Source: an uncultured Vicinamibacterales bacterium
Lineage (GTDB): Bacteria; Acidobacteriota; Vicinamibacteria; Vicinamibacterales; UBA8438
Length of the DNA: 64,000 bases
Assembly (NCBI GenBank): GCA_958295905.1
Contig: OY282382.1
Location: 2,132,001 to 2,196,000, forward strand
Direction: 5' to 3'
The first letter of the stretch is position 1. Each line of letters opens with the position of its first letter. The notes below the pieces were generated by a model. It did no database searches. It was not told the origin of the DNA and saw only the letters and a list, made by a program, of their open reading frames with translations. A program made the translations under genes and the position numbers. This document shows, piece after piece, positions 47,547 to 57,732 of the stretch.

Positions 47547-49367
47547 TCAGGACGTCCGGTACCGGTTGGTGATCGGCAGCCGGCGGTCGCGTCCGAACCC
47601 GCGGACGGAGATGCGCACCCCCGGCGGGGCCTGGCGGCGCTTGTACTCGGCGAGGTCGACCATCGCGACGATGCGGTCGACGAGGTCCGGGTCGTGGCCG
47701 GCCTCCGCGATGTCCTCGGGACTGCGGTCCTCTTCCACGTACGCCTCGAGCACCGCGTCGAGGGTGTCGTAGGGGGGCAGGCTGTCGGTGTCGAGCTGGT
47801 TCTCCCGCAGCTCGGCCGTCGGAGGCTTGTCGATGATGCGCTGCGGGATGACCTCGCGGTCGCGGTTCCGCCAGCGCGCGAGGCGGTACACCCAGCCCTT
47901 CAGCACGTCCTTCAGCACCGCGAAGCCGCCGGCCATGTCGCCGTAGAGGGTGGCGTAGCCGACGCTCATCTCGCTCTTGTTCCCGGTGGTCAGGACCAGC
48001 CAGCCGAACTTGTTGGAGAGGGCCATCAGCAGGTTGCCGCGGATGCGCGCTTGCAGGTTTTCCTCCGCCACGTTCGGCGGGGCGTCACCGAACGGCCCGG
48101 CGAGGGCGCGGTCGTAGGCGCCCGCGAGGTCCGCGATCGGCAACTCCAGCAGCTCGACCCCCAGGCGGTCCGCCAGATCCCGGGCGTCGTCCCGGTTCGC
48201 GGCGGCGGTGAACCGGGACGGCATCGAGACCGCGGTCACCGCGCCGGGGCCGAGGGCGTCGGCGGCGACGGTGAGGGCGAGGGCCGAGTCGATTCCGCCG
48301 GACAGGCCCAGCACGCCGTGCCGGAACCGGTTCTTGCGGAAGTAGTCGGCGGTACCCAGGGTCAAGGCGTGGTAGACCTCGGCCTCGGGCTCCAGCAGCG
48401 GCCGGACCCGGGGCGCGGACTCCGGGGGACGCGGCGGCGCGTCGCGTCGAAGTGGCGCATTCCGAGCGTCCGCGGGCTCGCTCCGGGGCGCGGGCTCCGG
48501 GGGACGCGGCGGCGCGGCGGTCTCGATGACGACCGATCTCACGCGGTCGCGGTCCGCGCCGGCCTGTCGCCATCGCGGGTCGTGGAGACGCCGCCGGGTG
48601 GCGGAGACGGTGTCGAGATCGACCACCACGAGGTCCTCTTCGAACTGGGCGCCGCGGGCGACGACCCGCCCGGCGGGGTCGATGACGAGGCTGTGGCCGT
48701 CGAAGACCAACTCGTCCTGGCCGCCGACCGCGTTGCAGAAGGCCACGAAGCAGCCGTAGTCGGCCGCGCGCTGGGCCAGCATCCGCTCGCGCTCGATGCC
48801 CTTGCCCCGGTGGTACGGCGAGCCGGAGAGGTTGACGAGGACCACGGCGCCGCCGTCGATGGCCGCCCACCGGCCCGGTCCCCCCGGGTACCACAGGTCT
48901 TCGCAGATGGTGACGCCGACGCGGACCCCGCCGAGGTCGAGGTTCAGCGCGGCGTCGCCCCGCGCGAAGTACCGCTGCTCGTCGAAGACCGCGTAGTTCG
49001 GCAGGAAGTGCTTCCGGTAGGTGGCGGCCACAATGCCGCCCGCGAGCACCGCGGCGGCGTTGTGGAGATCGCCGTCCAGGGTCGGCAGCCCCACCACCGC
49101 GACGGTATCGGTGACCGACGCCGCGAGCCGGCGGACCCCTTCCGCCGCGGTCGCGGTGAACCGGGGATTCAGGAGCAGGTCCTCGGGCGGATACCCGGTG
49201 ACCGACAGCTCCGGGAAGACGGTCAGGTCGGCGCCCCGGGCGGAGGCTCGGGCGACGAGGCCGCCGATGCGGTCGAGGTTCCCTTCCAGATCGCCGACCG
49301 GCAGATTGCACTGGCACAGGGCCACCCGCAGAGCGGCGGCGGAGGTGCGGTTCGGAGCGGTCGGCAT
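47547..49367 (-). CDS. nadE: Glutamine-dependent NAD+ synthase
   Basis: Nitrilase domain FPELSVTGYPPEDLL, ICEDLWYPGGPG; synthase GLSGGIDSALALTVAADALG, TTGNKSEMSVGYATLYGD. Confidence 0.96.
   Translation of the reverse strand: MPTAPNRTSAAALRVALCQCNLPVGDLEGNLDRIGGLVARASARGADLTVFPELSVTGYPPEDLLLNPRFTATAAEGVRRLAASVTDTVAVVGLPTLDGDLHNAAAVLAGGIVAATYRKHFLPNYAVFDEQRYFARGDAALNLDLGGVRVGVTICEDLWYPGGPGRWAAIDGGAVVLVNLSGSPYHRGKGIERERMLAQRAADYGCFVAFCNAVGGQDELVFDGHSLVIDPAGRVVARGAQFEEDLVVVDLDTVSATRRRLHDPRWRQAGADRDRVRSVVIETAAPPRPPEPAPRSEPADARNAPLRRDAPPRPPESAPRVRPLLEPEAEVYHALTLGTADYFRKNRFRHGVLGLSGGIDSALALTVAADALGPGAVTAVSMPSRFTAAANRDDARDLADRLGVELLELPIADLAGAYDRALAGPFGDAPPNVAEENLQARIRGNLLMALSNKFGWLVLTTGNKSEMSVGYATLYGDMAGGFAVLKDVLKGWVYRLARWRNRDREVIPQRIIDKPPTAELRENQLDTDSLPPYDTLDAVLEAYVEEDRSPEDIAEAGHDPDLVDRIVAMVDLAEYKRRQAPPGVRISVRGFGRDRRLPITNRYRTS
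48410..48516. repeat. In-frame 75-bp-period duplication in the nadE interdomain linker
   Basis: ggggcgcggrctccgggggacgcggcggcgcg at 48410 and 48485; protein PPRPPE(P/S)APR twice, 25 aa apart. Confidence 0.88.
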
Positions 49368-49387
49368 GGCGTCGCGGCCTCACGATA

Positions 49388-49816
49388 TCACCCCGTCGAC
49401 CCGAAGCCGTCCCCAGACCGGGCGGTGTCGGAGAGGGAGGCCGCCTCGACGACCTCGACCTCGATCACCGGCGTCACCACCAGTTGCGCCACCTTCATGC
49501 CCCGCCGCACCCGGAAGGTCTGCCGGCCGTGGTTGATGAGGAGGACGCCGACCTCGCCGCGATAGCCGGCGTCGATGGTGCCGGGCGCGTTCAGCACGGT
49601 GACGCCGTGGCGCAGGGCGAGGCCGCTGCGCGGCCGTATCTGGCCCTCGGTGCCGGGGGGCAGCTCGATGGCGAGGCCGGTGCCGACGAGCCGGGTCTCG
49701 CCGGCGGGGACGTCGATGTCGGCCGCCGCGAACAGGTCGAGGCCGGCGTCGCCGGGGTGCGCGCGCGCGGGGAGGTGGGCGCCCGCCGGATCGAGACGCT
49801 TGACGAGGAGCCGCAT
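49388..49816 (-). CDS. dut: dUTP diphosphatase
   Basis: HPGDAGLDLFAA, IRPRSGLALRHGVTVLNAPGTIDAGYRGEVGVLLIN. Confidence 0.96.
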   Translation of the reverse strand: MRLLVKRLDPAGAHLPARAHPGDAGLDLFAAADIDVPAGETRLVGTGLAIELPPGTEGQIRPRSGLALRHGVTVLNAPGTIDAGYRGEVGVLLINHGRQTFRVRRGMKVAQLVVTPVIEVEVVEAASLSDTARSGDGFGSTG

Positions 49817-49842
49817 GGGCGGAGGGGCGCGTCCGGACCGCG

Positions 49843-50649
49843 TCAGCGCATGACCTGGGGCGCCGGCAGGCCGGTGGTGTCGAATCCGATCGCCTCGGCG
49901 ATCTCCAGCAGGCTGGCCTGCACCGCCCGCACGTTGCGGGGGCCCATGCCCAGGAACTGCTTCTGGATCGGCAGGAGATCTTCGAGGGCGGGGTCGGCGA
50001 ACTCGAAGAACGGAGGCCGGTGAATCAGCCGTACGTCACGCTCCAGGACCGGCGTCTCGAGGAGGTTCCTCAGGGCGCGCAGCACGGTCGCGTCGAACTC
50101 GTCCCCGGCTCGTCCCAGCTCCGCGTAGGCGGTGGCGATGAGCGGCTGCAGGGTGTGATAGAGCTCGGCCGCCACCCTCGGATCGATGGCCGCCACGATC
50201 TCCGCGTGGGTGTCGTAGCGGGCGTGGCTGAGCGGATCGACGTGGAGCCCGGGGGAGGCGCCGGCGGTCTGGAAGCGCCGGGTCGGCCGCCACGGCGGCA
50301 GGTGCTCGGCCGGCGTATGGCCGTCGGCGACGTTGTCGACCACCACGACGAAGATGCGAACCAAGTCGTTGGGGATCAGCCAAGCCGCGAGGCCGGGGTG
50401 CGACGACAGCGCGGTGACGCGATCCCGCACCATGCCGTCGCTCTCGTCGAGGGGCACCGGCGCGGCTGGCGCGGGGCGGGCCCCGTCATCCCGCACCATC
50501 GGCGTCGATGCGGGAGCTTCGGCAACGGAGGCCGGCTTCTCGGCGGGCGGGTCGGCGACGAAGAAATCGTACGAGGCGACACCGGCGACAATCGCCAGCG
50601 CGACAATGCTGACGAACGGTCCGGTGGGCCGGCTCGGACGTACCGCCAT
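49843..50649 (-). CDS. DUF3014-like membrane-anchored protein
   Basis: N-terminal TM; LIPNDLVRIFVVVVDNVADG, ...YDTHAEIVAAIDPRVAAELYHTLQPLIATAYAELG. Confidence 0.8.
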   Translation of the reverse strand: MAVRPSRPTGPFVSIVALAIVAGVASYDFFVADPPAEKPASVAEAPASTPMVRDDGARPAPAAPVPLDESDGMVRDRVTALSSHPGLAAWLIPNDLVRIFVVVVDNVADGHTPAEHLPPWRPTRRFQTAGASPGLHVDPLSHARYDTHAEIVAAIDPRVAAELYHTLQPLIATAYAELGRAGDEFDATVLRALRNLLETPVLERDVRLIHRPPFFEFADPALEDLLPIQKQFLGMGPRNVRAVQASLLEIAEAIGFDTTGLPAPQVMR

Positions 50650-50714
50650 AGACGAGACCCCGATCTACTTACAGATACTGCCGCTCCGGGGCTTGCGCCA
50701 CCTGGGAGCCCATG

Positions 50715-50885
50715 GCGAAAGGCCCCGCTGCGTCGACCGGCGATGCATCCCGCCTGACTGGGTTGTTCCTCGGTCACCTATAGTCTAGTCCGGTATGCGC
50801 CCTCGTCACGCCTTGTCGGGCACGGACGCCCTTCAGCCCGCTGGCGCACTCGCCGGTCTCGGCGCAACGCGGGGCTTCACCCCCG
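50715..50885 (-). repeat. Repeat family R3 copy, reverse orientation
   Basis: ggcgaaaggccccgctgcgtcgaccggcgatgcatcccgcctgactgggttgttcctcggtcacc...cgccttgtcgggcacggacgcccttcagcccgctggcg...gcggggcttcaccc. Confidence 0.85.
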
Positions 50886-50942
50886 ACTCTTGGTCCATCA
50901 TAGGACAGACGCCCGCGTACCGCCAACCCCGCCAACCTCACG

Positions 50943-51386
50943 GGCAGGACCATCCCACGCTCCGCCACCGCCGTGCGCAGGCGGAATCGTGGCGGGTCCT
51001 GGGGCTCCGGACGTGCGGCATCGTGGGGCTCACGCGTCGCCGGCCGGTCGGCAAGACGGTGGCGACCCCTCGAATCGGGGGCGGGCCGTCACGCTCGGCC
51101 ACCGCCGTGCGCAAGCGGAATCGTGGCGGGTCCTGGGGCTCCGGACGTGCGGCATCGTGGGTCTCACGCGTCGCCGGCCGGTCGGCAAGACGGTGGCGAC
51201 CCCTCGAATCGGGGGCGGGCCGTCACGCTCGGCCACCGCCGTGCGCAGGCGGAATCGTGGCGGGTCCTGGGGCTCCGGACGTGCGGCATCGTGGGTCTCA
51301 CGCGTCGCCGGCCGGTCGGCAAGACGGTGGCGACCCCTCGAATCGGGGGCGGGCCGTCACGCGCCGTCAGCGTGGGATGCTCCTGC
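50943..51386 (+). mobile_element. Repeat family R1, internally triplicated copy (core period 134 bp)
   Basis: One left end and one right end enclose three cores; ccaccgccgtgcgca at 50965, 51099 and 51233; junctions fuse at ACGCT. Confidence 0.93.
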
Positions 51387-51387
51387 C

Positions 51388-52218
51388 TCACGGGGCGATC
51401 TTCCCCCCGGATGCCGCGGTCAGCGCTGCGGCCCCCGCGCCCGCGCCGTTCTGCTGCAGGATATAGGCGACGATGGCGGCGAGGGTGTCCTCGTCCGGCC
51501 GGCGGCCCGCGGGCGGCATCGCCGCCCGGACGTAGCCGAGCAGGTCGCGTACCGGACGGCCGCCCCACAGGCCGCGGAACGCCGGTCCCGCCAGCTCGGG
51601 GGCGTCGAAGCCCCCGCTCAGGTCGGCTTGGTGGCAGGTGGCGCACACGTTGCGGTAGGCCACCGCGCCGGTCCGGGCTTGGCCGGCCAGGTAGCTGGCC
51701 GGTGGCGGGGCCGCGGCCGCCGCCTCGGCGCGGGGGAGCAGCCATCCCCGGATCTCGCCTTCGGGGTTGTTCCGGGTCCCGATCTGGACGTAGTGCCCGC
51801 CCCGGCGCAGCGCCTGAATCTGCGCGTCGTCGAGCTCCACCTCGCCCGCGACCCGGCCGGATTCGGCCTCGGTGACCTCAAGGGCGAACACGGGGGGGCC
51901 GCGTCGGGCGGGCGGGGCCCGGTGGAGATGGGCGGCGGTGGCGGGCGAACTCAGTCCCTCGAAGGTCCCGGCGATCGTCAGGGTGCGATCTTCGAGTACC
52001 GCTTCGGCTTGGCCCGCGCCCGACACGTTCGGACGCGTCGCGAAGTCGACCGGCACGATCGAGAGACGGCCGCCGAAGCGGGCGCCGTCCTGCGCATGCG
52101 CGGCGGACCCGGCGCCCACGAGCACGCCGACGCAGACGAGACGAACCGCGGGCCCTGCCGCGCCGCGCCTGCGCCGTCCGCGTCCGGGCATCTCCAGCGT
52201 GGTTCCATGATTGGCCAT
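51388..52218 (-). CDS. CHRD domain - cytochrome c fusion, secreted
   Basis: Signal-like N-terminus; CHRD-like AHLHRAPPA...VFALEV...ALRRGGHYVQIGTRNNPEGEIRGWL; heme motif NVCATCHQADLSGG. Confidence 0.85.
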   Translation of the reverse strand: MANHGTTLEMPGRGRRRRGAAGPAVRLVCVGVLVGAGSAAHAQDGARFGGRLSIVPVDFATRPNVSGAGQAEAVLEDRTLTIAGTFEGLSSPATAAHLHRAPPARRGPPVFALEVTEAESGRVAGEVELDDAQIQALRRGGHYVQIGTRNNPEGEIRGWLLPRAEAAAAAPPPASYLAGQARTGAVAYRNVCATCHQADLSGGFDAPELAGPAFRGLWGGRPVRDLLGYVRAAMPPAGRRPDEDTLAAIVAYILQQNGAGAGAAALTAASGGKIAP

Positions 52219-52221
52219 CCG

Positions 52222-53406
52222 TCACTCCCCGACGTTTGCGGCGACCGCGGCCGCCGCCGTCGTTTCCGGCGCCGGCAGCGCCGCCAGAATCTCCTCGGTG
52301 TGCTGGCCGAGGGCCGGCGGAGCCCGGTCGATGACCGCCGGCGTGCGCGACAGCTTGATCGGATTTCCCAGCGCCTCGATCGTCCCGAGCTGCGGATGGT
52401 CGAGCTCGACCACCATGGCGCGCGCCGCCAACTGCGGGTCGGCCAGCGCCTCCGCGAGGGAGCGCACCTGGCCGCAGGGGACCGCGTGCGCCCGCAGGCG
52501 CTCGATCACGGCATCGCGCGTCCAGGTCCCGAGCAGCGAGCCGAGCAGGGTCTTGAGCTCGCCCCGGTGCCGCATGCGCTCGGTGTTGGTCGCGAAGCGC
52601 GGGTCCGTCTCGATCCCCGGCTCGCCGATGGCCCGGCAGAACTGGCCCCAGAGCCGCTGGTTGCCGACCGCGATCATGACCAGCCCGTCGCGGACCGCCA
52701 GCGCCTCGTACGGCGTCAGCGAATGGTGGTCGTTGCCCTCGCGTCCGAGCTCCTCCCCGGTAGCGAAGAGGACGTTGGCGGGAAGGGCCAGCGTCGATGT
52801 CATCGAGTCGAGGAGGGCGATGTCGACGTGCTGCCCCAGCCCCGTCTCGTCGCGGTCGCGCAGCGCGAGCAGGATGCCGTTCATCGCGTAGAGCCCGGCC
52901 AGGAAGTCGGTCATGGCGACGCCGACCCGGGTCGGGGGGCCGTCACGGGCGCCGGTGACGTGCATGACCCCCGACTCGCCCTGGATGACCGCGTCGTATC
53001 CGGGAAGGTTGCGCTTGGGGCCCTGCTGGCCGTAGCCGGTGATGGAGCAGTAGACGAGCTGTGGATGGTCGTGGCGGATCGATGCGTAGTCGAACCCGAG
53101 CCTCTTGAGGCTGCCCGGTCTGAAGTTCTCGATCAGGACGTCGGCGTCGGCGAGCAGACCCCGCAGCGCGTCGGCGCCGGCCGGGGTCTTGAGGTCGAGG
53201 GCGACGCTCCGCTTGCTGCGGTTCAGACCCAGGAAGAACGTGCTGACCCCGTCGGCGAACGGCGCCCACGCCCGGGTGTCGTCGCCGTGCGAGGGCTCCT
53301 CGACCTTGATGACGTCGGCCCCCATGTCGCCCAGCATCATGGCGCAGTAGGGCCCGGCCAGCACCCGGGTCAGGTCGATCACGCGCAGCCCATGCAGTGG
53401 CGGCAT
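52222..53406 (-). CDS. CaiB/BaiF family CoA transferase
   Basis: PPLHGLRVIDLTRVLAGPYCAMMLGDMGADVIKVE; LDLKTPAGADALRGLLADADVLIENFRPG. Confidence 0.95.
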   Translation of the reverse strand: MPPLHGLRVIDLTRVLAGPYCAMMLGDMGADVIKVEEPSHGDDTRAWAPFADGVSTFFLGLNRSKRSVALDLKTPAGADALRGLLADADVLIENFRPGSLKRLGFDYASIRHDHPQLVYCSITGYGQQGPKRNLPGYDAVIQGESGVMHVTGARDGPPTRVGVAMTDFLAGLYAMNGILLALRDRDETGLGQHVDIALLDSMTSTLALPANVLFATGEELGREGNDHHSLTPYEALAVRDGLVMIAVGNQRLWGQFCRAIGEPGIETDPRFATNTERMRHRGELKTLLGSLLGTWTRDAVIERLRAHAVPCGQVRSLAEALADPQLAARAMVVELDHPQLGTIEALGNPIKLSRTPAVIDRAPPALGQHTEEILAALPAPETTAAAAVAANVGE

Positions 53407-53469
53407 CTCAGGCAGAGAATTATACCGCCACCGCCGCGGGGGCCGTCGGGCGGAGCCGCCCTGCCGGCG

Positions 53470-53651
53470 GGGTGCACGTCAAGAAAGTGAGACGCCGGCG
53501 TTGGGGGGTATCCGGCGCGGGCGGCCCCGAGGCGTCCCATCGCGTCGAAGCCCGAAAGGCCCGTTTCGGAGGGCATCCAGGCCGGGAACGGGATCGGAAT
53601 CGCCAATCTGGCAGCGACGGGGCGGTCGTCTCACAAATCTGACGTGCACCC
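53470..53651. mobile_element. Repeat family R2, complete copy with 12-bp perfect terminal inverted repeats
   Basis: GGGTGCACGTCA ... TGACGTGCACCC ends; inner GTGAGACG/CGTCTCAC also inverted. Confidence 0.92.
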
Positions 53652-53888
53652 CTGCCGGCGCGCCCGCGTGTGCCGCCGGAGCGGATCGAGTACGATCGGG
53701 GGATCTGCGCCCGCCTGCGGACCCCGCCGGGGCGCCCGCCCCGCGTCCGGCGCTCTGGGGCGCGCACGAGCGGGATCCACGGCCGGCCTTTCGCACCGGA
53801 CCTGCGGGCCACGGCCGGCCGGGCGCCCCGCGGCGGGCCGCGCGGGCCTCCGGCGCGAACCAACTCGGCGTCGCATCTCGGGGACACC

Positions 53889-56117
53889 ATGTCATCTGCC
53901 ACCATCATCTGGACGAAGATCGACGAAGCTCCGGCGCTGGCCACCTGGTCGCTGCTGCCGATCGTGCGGGCGTTCGCCCGGGGGACCGGGGTCGAGGTCG
54001 AGACCCGCGACATCTCGCTCGCCGGACGCATTCTCGCCGCCTTTCCCGACCGGCTGCGGGAGGACCAGCGGATGCCCGACGCCCTCGCGGAGCTGGGCGG
54101 GCTGGCCCGGACGCCGGACGCCAACATCGTGAAGCTGCCCAACATCAGCGCCACCATCCCGCAGTTGCGGGCGGCCGTCGCCGAGCTGCAGGGCCGGGGC
54201 TTCGACGTTCCCGACTACCCGGAGGAGCCGGCGGGGGAGGACGAGCGGGCGATACGCAGCCGCTATGCCGCCGTGCTCGGGTCGGCCGTGAACCCGGTCC
54301 TGCGCGAGGGGAACTCGGACCGCCGGCCCGCCGCCGCGGTGAAGCGGTTCGCGCAGAAGCATCCGCACCGGATGATGAAGCCGTGGCCGGCCTCGGGGTC
54401 GAAGACCCGGGTGGCCCACATGCAGGAGAACGACTTCTTCGGCAGCGAGCGCTCCGTCACCGTCGAGAAGCCGTGCGACGCGCGCATCGAATTCGTGGAC
54501 GCCGGCGGAGCGGTCACGGTCCTGAAAGAGCGGGTGTCGATCGAGGCCGGCGAGGTGGTCGACGCGGCGGTCATGAACGTGGCCGCCCTGCGGGCCTTCT
54601 TCAGCGGGACCATCGAGGAGGCGGCGAACGACGGCGCCCTGCTGTCGCTCCACCTCAAGGCGACGATGATGAAGGTCTCCGACCCCATCATGTTCGGCCA
54701 CTGCGTCTCGGTGTACTACGAGCCGGCCCTCCAGAAGCACGCCGAGACCCTGCGCGCGATCGGCGCCAACGTCGACCACGGCCTCGCCGGGGTGCTGGAG
54801 AAGGTCGCGGCGCTGCCGGCGGAGCAGCGCGCCGCCATCGAGGCCGACATCGACGCGGTGCGCGCGGCGCGGCCGCCCCTCGCGATGGTGGATTCCCGCA
54901 AGGGGATCACCAATCTGCACGTGCCCAACAACGTCATCATCGACGCGTCGATGCCCAACGTCGTGCGGGACGGCGGCCGCATGTGGAACGCGGCGGGCGA
55001 GCTCCAGGACACGGTGGCGATGGTGCCCGACCGGTCCTACGCCACCATGTACCAGGCGATTATCGACGACTGCCGGCAGCACGGGCAGTTCGACCCCGCG
55101 ACGATGGGCAACGTGTCCAACGTCGGGCTGATGGCGCGCAAGGCGGAGGAGTACGGCTCGCACGACAAGACCTTCACGGGGCCCGGTCCGGGAACCATCC
55201 GCGTCGTGGACGCCGCCGGCCGCGTCCTGATCGAGCAGCCGGTGAGCACCGGCGACATCTTCCGCATGTGCCAGACCGGGGACGAGCCGATCCGCGACTG
55301 GGTCCGGCTCGCCGTCCGCCGCGCGGGGGCGTCGGGATCGCCGGCGGTGTTCTGGCTGGACGAGGCGCGGGCGCACGACGCGGCCCTCATCGCCAAGGTC
55401 CGCGCCTGCCTGCCCGGGCACGACACCGCCGGACTGGACATCCGCATCCTGAAGCCGGTCGACGCCATGCGCTTCTCGCTGGCCCGCATCCGGCGCGGCG
55501 AAGACACCATCGCGGTGACCGGCAACGTGCTGCGCGACTACCTGACCGATCTGTTCCCCATTCTCGAGCTGGGCACGAGCGCCCGGATGCTGTCTATCGT
55601 GCCGCTGCTCAAGGGCGGCGGGCTCTTCGAGACGGGGGCCGGCGGATCGGCCCCCAAGCACGTCGAGCAGATGCTCCAAGAAGGGCATCTGCGGTGGGAC
55701 TCGCTGGGCGAATACTGCGCCCTCGTGCCGTCGCTCGAACTGATTGCGGCGCGGACCGGCAACGCCAGGGCGGCGCTGCTGGCGCGCACTCTGGACCAGG
55801 CGATCGGGACCTACCTGGAAAACGCGCGCTACCCCTCGCGGAAGGTGCACGAGATCGACAACCGGGGCAGCACCTTCTATCTCGCCCTCTACTGGGCGCA
55901 GGCCCTCGCGGCGCAGGACGAGGACGCCGAGCTCAAGGCCCGCTTCGCGGAAGCGGCGGCCCGGCTCGCCGGGAACGAGGCGGCGATCACCGCCGAGCTG
56001 CTCGCCGCGCAGGGGAAGCCGGTCGACATCGGCGGCTACTACCGTCCCGACGAGGCCCTCGCCGAGCGCGCGATGCGACCGAGCCCCACCCTGAACGCGA
56101 TAATCGACGACTTGTGA
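53889..56117 (+). CDS. icd: NADP-dependent isocitrate dehydrogenase, monomeric type
   Basis: [67 protein letters not shown]; 742 aa. Confidence 0.95.
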   Translation: MSSATIIWTKIDEAPALATWSLLPIVRAFARGTGVEVETRDISLAGRILAAFPDRLREDQRMPDALAELGGLARTPDANIVKLPNISATIPQLRAAVAELQGRGFDVPDYPEEPAGEDERAIRSRYAAVLGSAVNPVLREGNSDRRPAAAVKRFAQKHPHRMMKPWPASGSKTRVAHMQENDFFGSERSVTVEKPCDARIEFVDAGGAVTVLKERVSIEAGEVVDAAVMNVAALRAFFSGTIEEAANDGALLSLHLKATMMKVSDPIMFGHCVSVYYEPALQKHAETLRAIGANVDHGLAGVLEKVAALPAEQRAAIEADIDAVRAARPPLAMVDSRKGITNLHVPNNVIIDASMPNVVRDGGRMWNAAGELQDTVAMVPDRSYATMYQAIIDDCRQHGQFDPATMGNVSNVGLMARKAEEYGSHDKTFTGPGPGTIRVVDAAGRVLIEQPVSTGDIFRMCQTGDEPIRDWVRLAVRRAGASGSPAVFWLDEARAHDAALIAKVRACLPGHDTAGLDIRILKPVDAMRFSLARIRRGEDTIAVTGNVLRDYLTDLFPILELGTSARMLSIVPLLKGGGLFETGAGGSAPKHVEQMLQEGHLRWDSLGEYCALVPSLELIAARTGNARAALLARTLDQAIGTYLENARYPSRKVHEIDNRGSTFYLALYWAQALAAQDEDAELKARFAEAAARLAGNEAAITAELLAAQGKPVDIGGYYRPDEALAERAMRPSPTLNAIIDDL

Positions 56118-56184
56118 GCCGGAGGGCGGGGGACCGCGTGGCTGCACTCATGACTCCCGCGCACTCGGTCCTGAAACTCCGGAG

Positions 56185-57732
56185 TCAGACCGTGAGGAAG
56201 GCGCCGTCCCGCCGCGGGTCGCCGGCGCCGCCGAGCGCGCCGCCGCGGCGCTCGGCCGTGTGCGCGCCGCCGAAGAACACGCTGAGATCGTCCCACACCT
56301 GGTGCTCGGGCCACGCGGCCAGCGCCTCGGCGATGGCGTCCCCGTCGTGGCCGCCCTCGACGCTGAGCAGGGGGCCTTCGACGTGGATACGCGGCGCGCG
56401 CACCGCCCCGCCCACGTCCATCCCGTGGTCGACGAGGTTGACGATCACCTGCAGCACGGCGCTGCGGATGCGGTTCGAGCCGCCGGAGCCGGTCGCGACG
56501 AGCCGGCCGTCGGGCCACCGCAGCGCGCTCGGGGCCATCATCGACGCCATGCGGTGAGCGGGCGGCCAGCGGTGGAAGCCGCCGGGGTTGAGGTCCTCCT
56601 CGCCCAGCATGTTGTTCAGCACGACGCCGGTGCCGGGGACCACCCGCCCCGAGCCCTCCCCGTTCGACAGGGTGAGGCTTGCGAGGTTGCCCCGGCTGTC
56701 GATGACCCCGAGATGGGTCGTCCCCCGCACGGCCTGAGCCCGCCCCCGAATCTCGTTCCGCCACCGTGCCAGGAGCGCCGGGTCGAGCATACGCTCGTTC
56801 GAGCCGGCGGGCTCCCCGTCCTGCGCCTCGGCGCGCGCCGACCGGGTGGCGCGCATCACGTCGGCGAGCATCGCGAGGGCAGGGCCGCTTCCGGGGGGCG
56901 CCGCCGCCACCGGCAGGCCGTCCAGCAGGCCCAGGCCGAACCCGATCAGCGCGCCCCCCGCCGAGGGCGGCGGGTTGGTCAGCACCTCGACGCCGCGGTA
57001 GTCGAGGGCGAGCGGCGCCCGGACCTCGGTGCGGTATCCGGCGAGGTCGTCGAGCCCGACGAGCCCGCCCCCGCGCATGTCCTCCGCCAGCGCCCGCGCG
57101 ACCGCGCCGCGGTAGAAGACGTCGTCCCCCTCGACGGCCATCATCTCGAGGAGGTTGGCGAGATCCGGATTGCGCAGGCGTTCGCCTGCCTCGAGCAGGG
57201 CGCCGCCGCCGCGCGGGCTCGAGTAGAGCGCAAGGGCCTCGGGGGTGGCGCAGAGAATGGGCCGCAACAGGTGCAGGAAGTGGGCCTGAAGCGCGGTCAT
57301 CTCCACGCCGTCGCGCAGCAGGGCGCAGGCGGGGGCGACGAGGTCGGCGGCCGGCAGGGTGCACAGGTCGCGGTGGACGTCGAAGAGCCCGCGGACGACG
57401 CCCGGCACCGCGACGGTGCCGCGGCCGATGTGGAACTCCTGCCGCGCGGGGCCGAAGTCGACGACGACCGGCTTGAACTCGACCGCGTCCGCCGGCAGGC
57501 GCCGCCTCGGCGTCTGCACGAAGAAGTCGTAGAGCCGCGGGCGCCCCGCCGCGGGCAGGGCGAGGAGGAACCCGCCCCCGCCGAAGGACGCGAGGGCCGG
57601 CTCGCAGGCGCAGGCGGCGCACAGTGCGGCCAGCGCCGCGTCGAAGGCGTTGCCGCCGGCGCGCAGAGCCTCGCCCGCCGCCTCCGCCGTCAGCGCATGT
57701 CCCGCCGCCACGATCCCGCGCCGTCCGCGCAT
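56185..57732 (-). CDS. Gamma-glutamyltransferase family protein
   Basis: TTHLGVIDSRGNLASLTLSNGEGSGRVVPGTGVVLNNMLGE; GGNAFDAALAA. Confidence 0.92.
   Translation of the reverse strand: MRGRRGIVAAGHALTAEAAGEALRAGGNAFDAALAALCAACACEPALASFGGGGFLLALPAAGRPRLYDFFVQTPRRRLPADAVEFKPVVVDFGPARQEFHIGRGTVAVPGVVRGLFDVHRDLCTLPAADLVAPACALLRDGVEMTALQAHFLHLLRPILCATPEALALYSSPRGGGALLEAGERLRNPDLANLLEMMAVEGDDVFYRGAVARALAEDMRGGGLVGLDDLAGYRTEVRAPLALDYRGVEVLTNPPPSAGGALIGFGLGLLDGLPVAAAPPGSGPALAMLADVMRATRSARAEAQDGEPAGSNERMLDPALLARWRNEIRGRAQAVRGTTHLGVIDSRGNLASLTLSNGEGSGRVVPGTGVVLNNMLGEEDLNPGGFHRWPPAHRMASMMAPSALRWPDGRLVATGSGGSNRIRSAVLQVIVNLVDHGMDVGGAVRAPRIHVEGPLLSVEGGHDGDAIAEALAAWPEHQVWDDLSVFFGGAHTAERRGGALGGAGDPRRDGAFLTV

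Noticed and set aside
50943-51386. Possible CRISPR array
   Set aside because: Repeat unit is 134 bp without unique spacers of CRISPR length, no cas genes nearby, and ends match the R1 interspersed element.
53660-53880. Short ccacggccggcc repeats upstream of icd
   Set aside because: 12-bp GC-rich repeats at ~33 bp spacing are within what composition bias can produce.
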